NCBI RefSeq assembly: GCF_900090045.1
Contig: NC_041788.1
Span: 3,033,501-3,097,500, forward strand
Reading direction: 5' to 3'
From: Plasmodium malariae
Lineage: Eukaryota > Apicomplexa > Aconoidasida > Haemosporida > Plasmodiidae
DNA length: 64,000 nucleotides
Shown piece by piece: positions 63,579 to 64,000 of this stretch; the first letter of the stretch is position 1; the number at the start of each line of letters is the position of its first letter. The position numbers were made by a program, and so were the translations under genes. The notes under the pieces are model-generated. The model did no database searches, had not been told where the DNA came from, and was given only the letters and a program-made list of their open reading frames with translations.

Positions 63579-63963
63579 TGTTTGTTTTCGCTGTTCACTA
63601 GAAAAATTAACCTTTATGTTGATGTCAATCTTGTGTGCCTTTTGCGTTGCTTTTATACTTTTCGCTATTTATTTCGTTATTTTCTTCCTTTTGCTTTTCC
63701 TTTTGCTTTTCCTTTTGCTTTTCCTTTTGCTTTTCCTTTTGCTTTTCCTTTTGCTTTTCCTTTTGCTTTTCCTTTTGCTTTTCCTTTTGCTTTTCCTTTT
63801 GCTTTTCCTTTTGCTTTTTCTTTTTTTTTTTTTCCTTTATTTTTTCTATTTTTACCGTGTAATCTATATTTTTTTTTTGTTCTTTTTAATTTTTATGCAA
63901 TACGTCATTTTATTACTTTTGTATTTCATTTTTTTTTTCTTTAAATATAGAAAGGAGAGCTGG
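63579..63963. promoter_or_regulatory. upstream region of the sulfhydryl oxidase gene
   Basis: This is the 5' flank of the oxidase gene, dominated by a 12-bp repeat and poly(T) tracts. Three frames are open through the repeat on the plus strand, which is a repeat artefact. Confidence 0.6.
63685..63812. repeat. 12-bp repeat CTTTTCCTTTTG, about ten copies
   Basis: Perfect head-to-tail copies of a polypyrimidine 12-mer just over 100 bases upstream of the oxidase start codon. Confidence 0.9.
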
Positions 63964-64000
63964 ATGCAGCTTCCAGTTATTAGTCTTTTTTGTATAACAT
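63964..64000 (+). CDS. possible start of the next gene (cut by window end)
   Basis: An ATG at 63964 opens a frame MQLPVISLFCIT that runs out of the window and looks like the beginning of a signal peptide. With only 12 codons this is weak evidence. Confidence 0.2.
   Translation, partial: MQLPVISLFCIT

Noticed and set aside
63582..63944. 120-codon Phe/Ala/Pro frame upstream of the sulfhydryl oxidase
   Set aside because: It is the 12-bp polypyrimidine array in translation.
1..64000. tRNA, rRNA, CRISPR or transposon features
   Set aside because: No T-arm GGTTCGA-type motif in a cloverleaf context, no rRNA-like sequence, no spacer-repeat array and no transposase or reverse-transcriptase motif were seen.

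Overview
The window is a nuclear chromosome segment from a malaria parasite (Plasmodium). The evidence is its extreme A+T content, long poly(A)/poly(T) and (TA)n tracts, large single-exon genes full of asparagine repeats, short AT-rich GT-AG introns, and protein families typical of Apicomplexa. A species outside the P. falciparum group (P. malariae or P. ovale type) fits the composition, but I cannot settle the species from sequence alone. No rRNA, tRNA, CRISPR array, transposon, telomeric repeat or antigen-family gene was recognised. Layout, left to right. (1) 2-6160 (+): 3' part of a giant coiled-coil protein with an Arg-Ser tract. (2) 7456-10356 (-): VPS16, a HOPS/CORVET tethering subunit. 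(3) 11935-13554 (+): 3-hydroxyisobutyryl-CoA hydrolase-like crotonase, possibly mitoribosomal mS47. (4) 14351-16100 (-): WDR33/Pfs2-like polyadenylation factor, two exons. (5) 17425-24315 (-): giant Asn-rich protein of unknown function. (6) 24656-25028 (-): a 53-residue two-exon gene read here from splice signals. (7) 26743-28506 (-), perhaps with an extra 5' exon at 28657-28713: organellar ribosome-binding factor A. (8) 30677-36997 (-): giant Asn-rich protein with CCHC zinc knuckles and an RRM. (9) 36998-42799: a gene-poor, very AT-rich block of about 5.8 kb. (10) 42800-43211 (-): candidate three-exon micro-gene. (11) 43892-45274 (-): unknown Lys/Asn-rich protein. (12) 46597-48517 (+): seven-exon mitochondrial carrier of the S-adenosylmethionine type. 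(13) 48974-49757: two small candidate genes. (14) 50791-52465 (+): replication factor C small subunit (yeast RFC4/human RFC2 type), two exons. (15) 53736-56405 (-): DEAD-box helicase of the Dbp9/DDX56 type. (16) 58316-60598 (+): membrane-anchored TTC1-like TPR protein. (17) 62034-63578 (-): secreted QSOX-like sulfhydryl oxidase. From memory and unchecked, the carrier, RFC4, helicase and TPR genes are also consecutive on P. falciparum chromosome 12, not far from an internal var cluster; that makes the gene-poor block worth a synteny check. The genes do not form one pathway. They are mostly housekeeping: endolysosomal tethering, mRNA 3'-end formation, organellar and nucleolar ribosome assembly, DNA replication clamp loading, mitochondrial transport, and oxidative folding in the secretory pathway. 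The unusual content is in the spaces between genes: minisatellites with many different unit lengths (12, 14, 16, 17, 21, 26 bp and others), and short islands of higher GC with small spliced open reading frames that a length-filtered ORF scan would miss.
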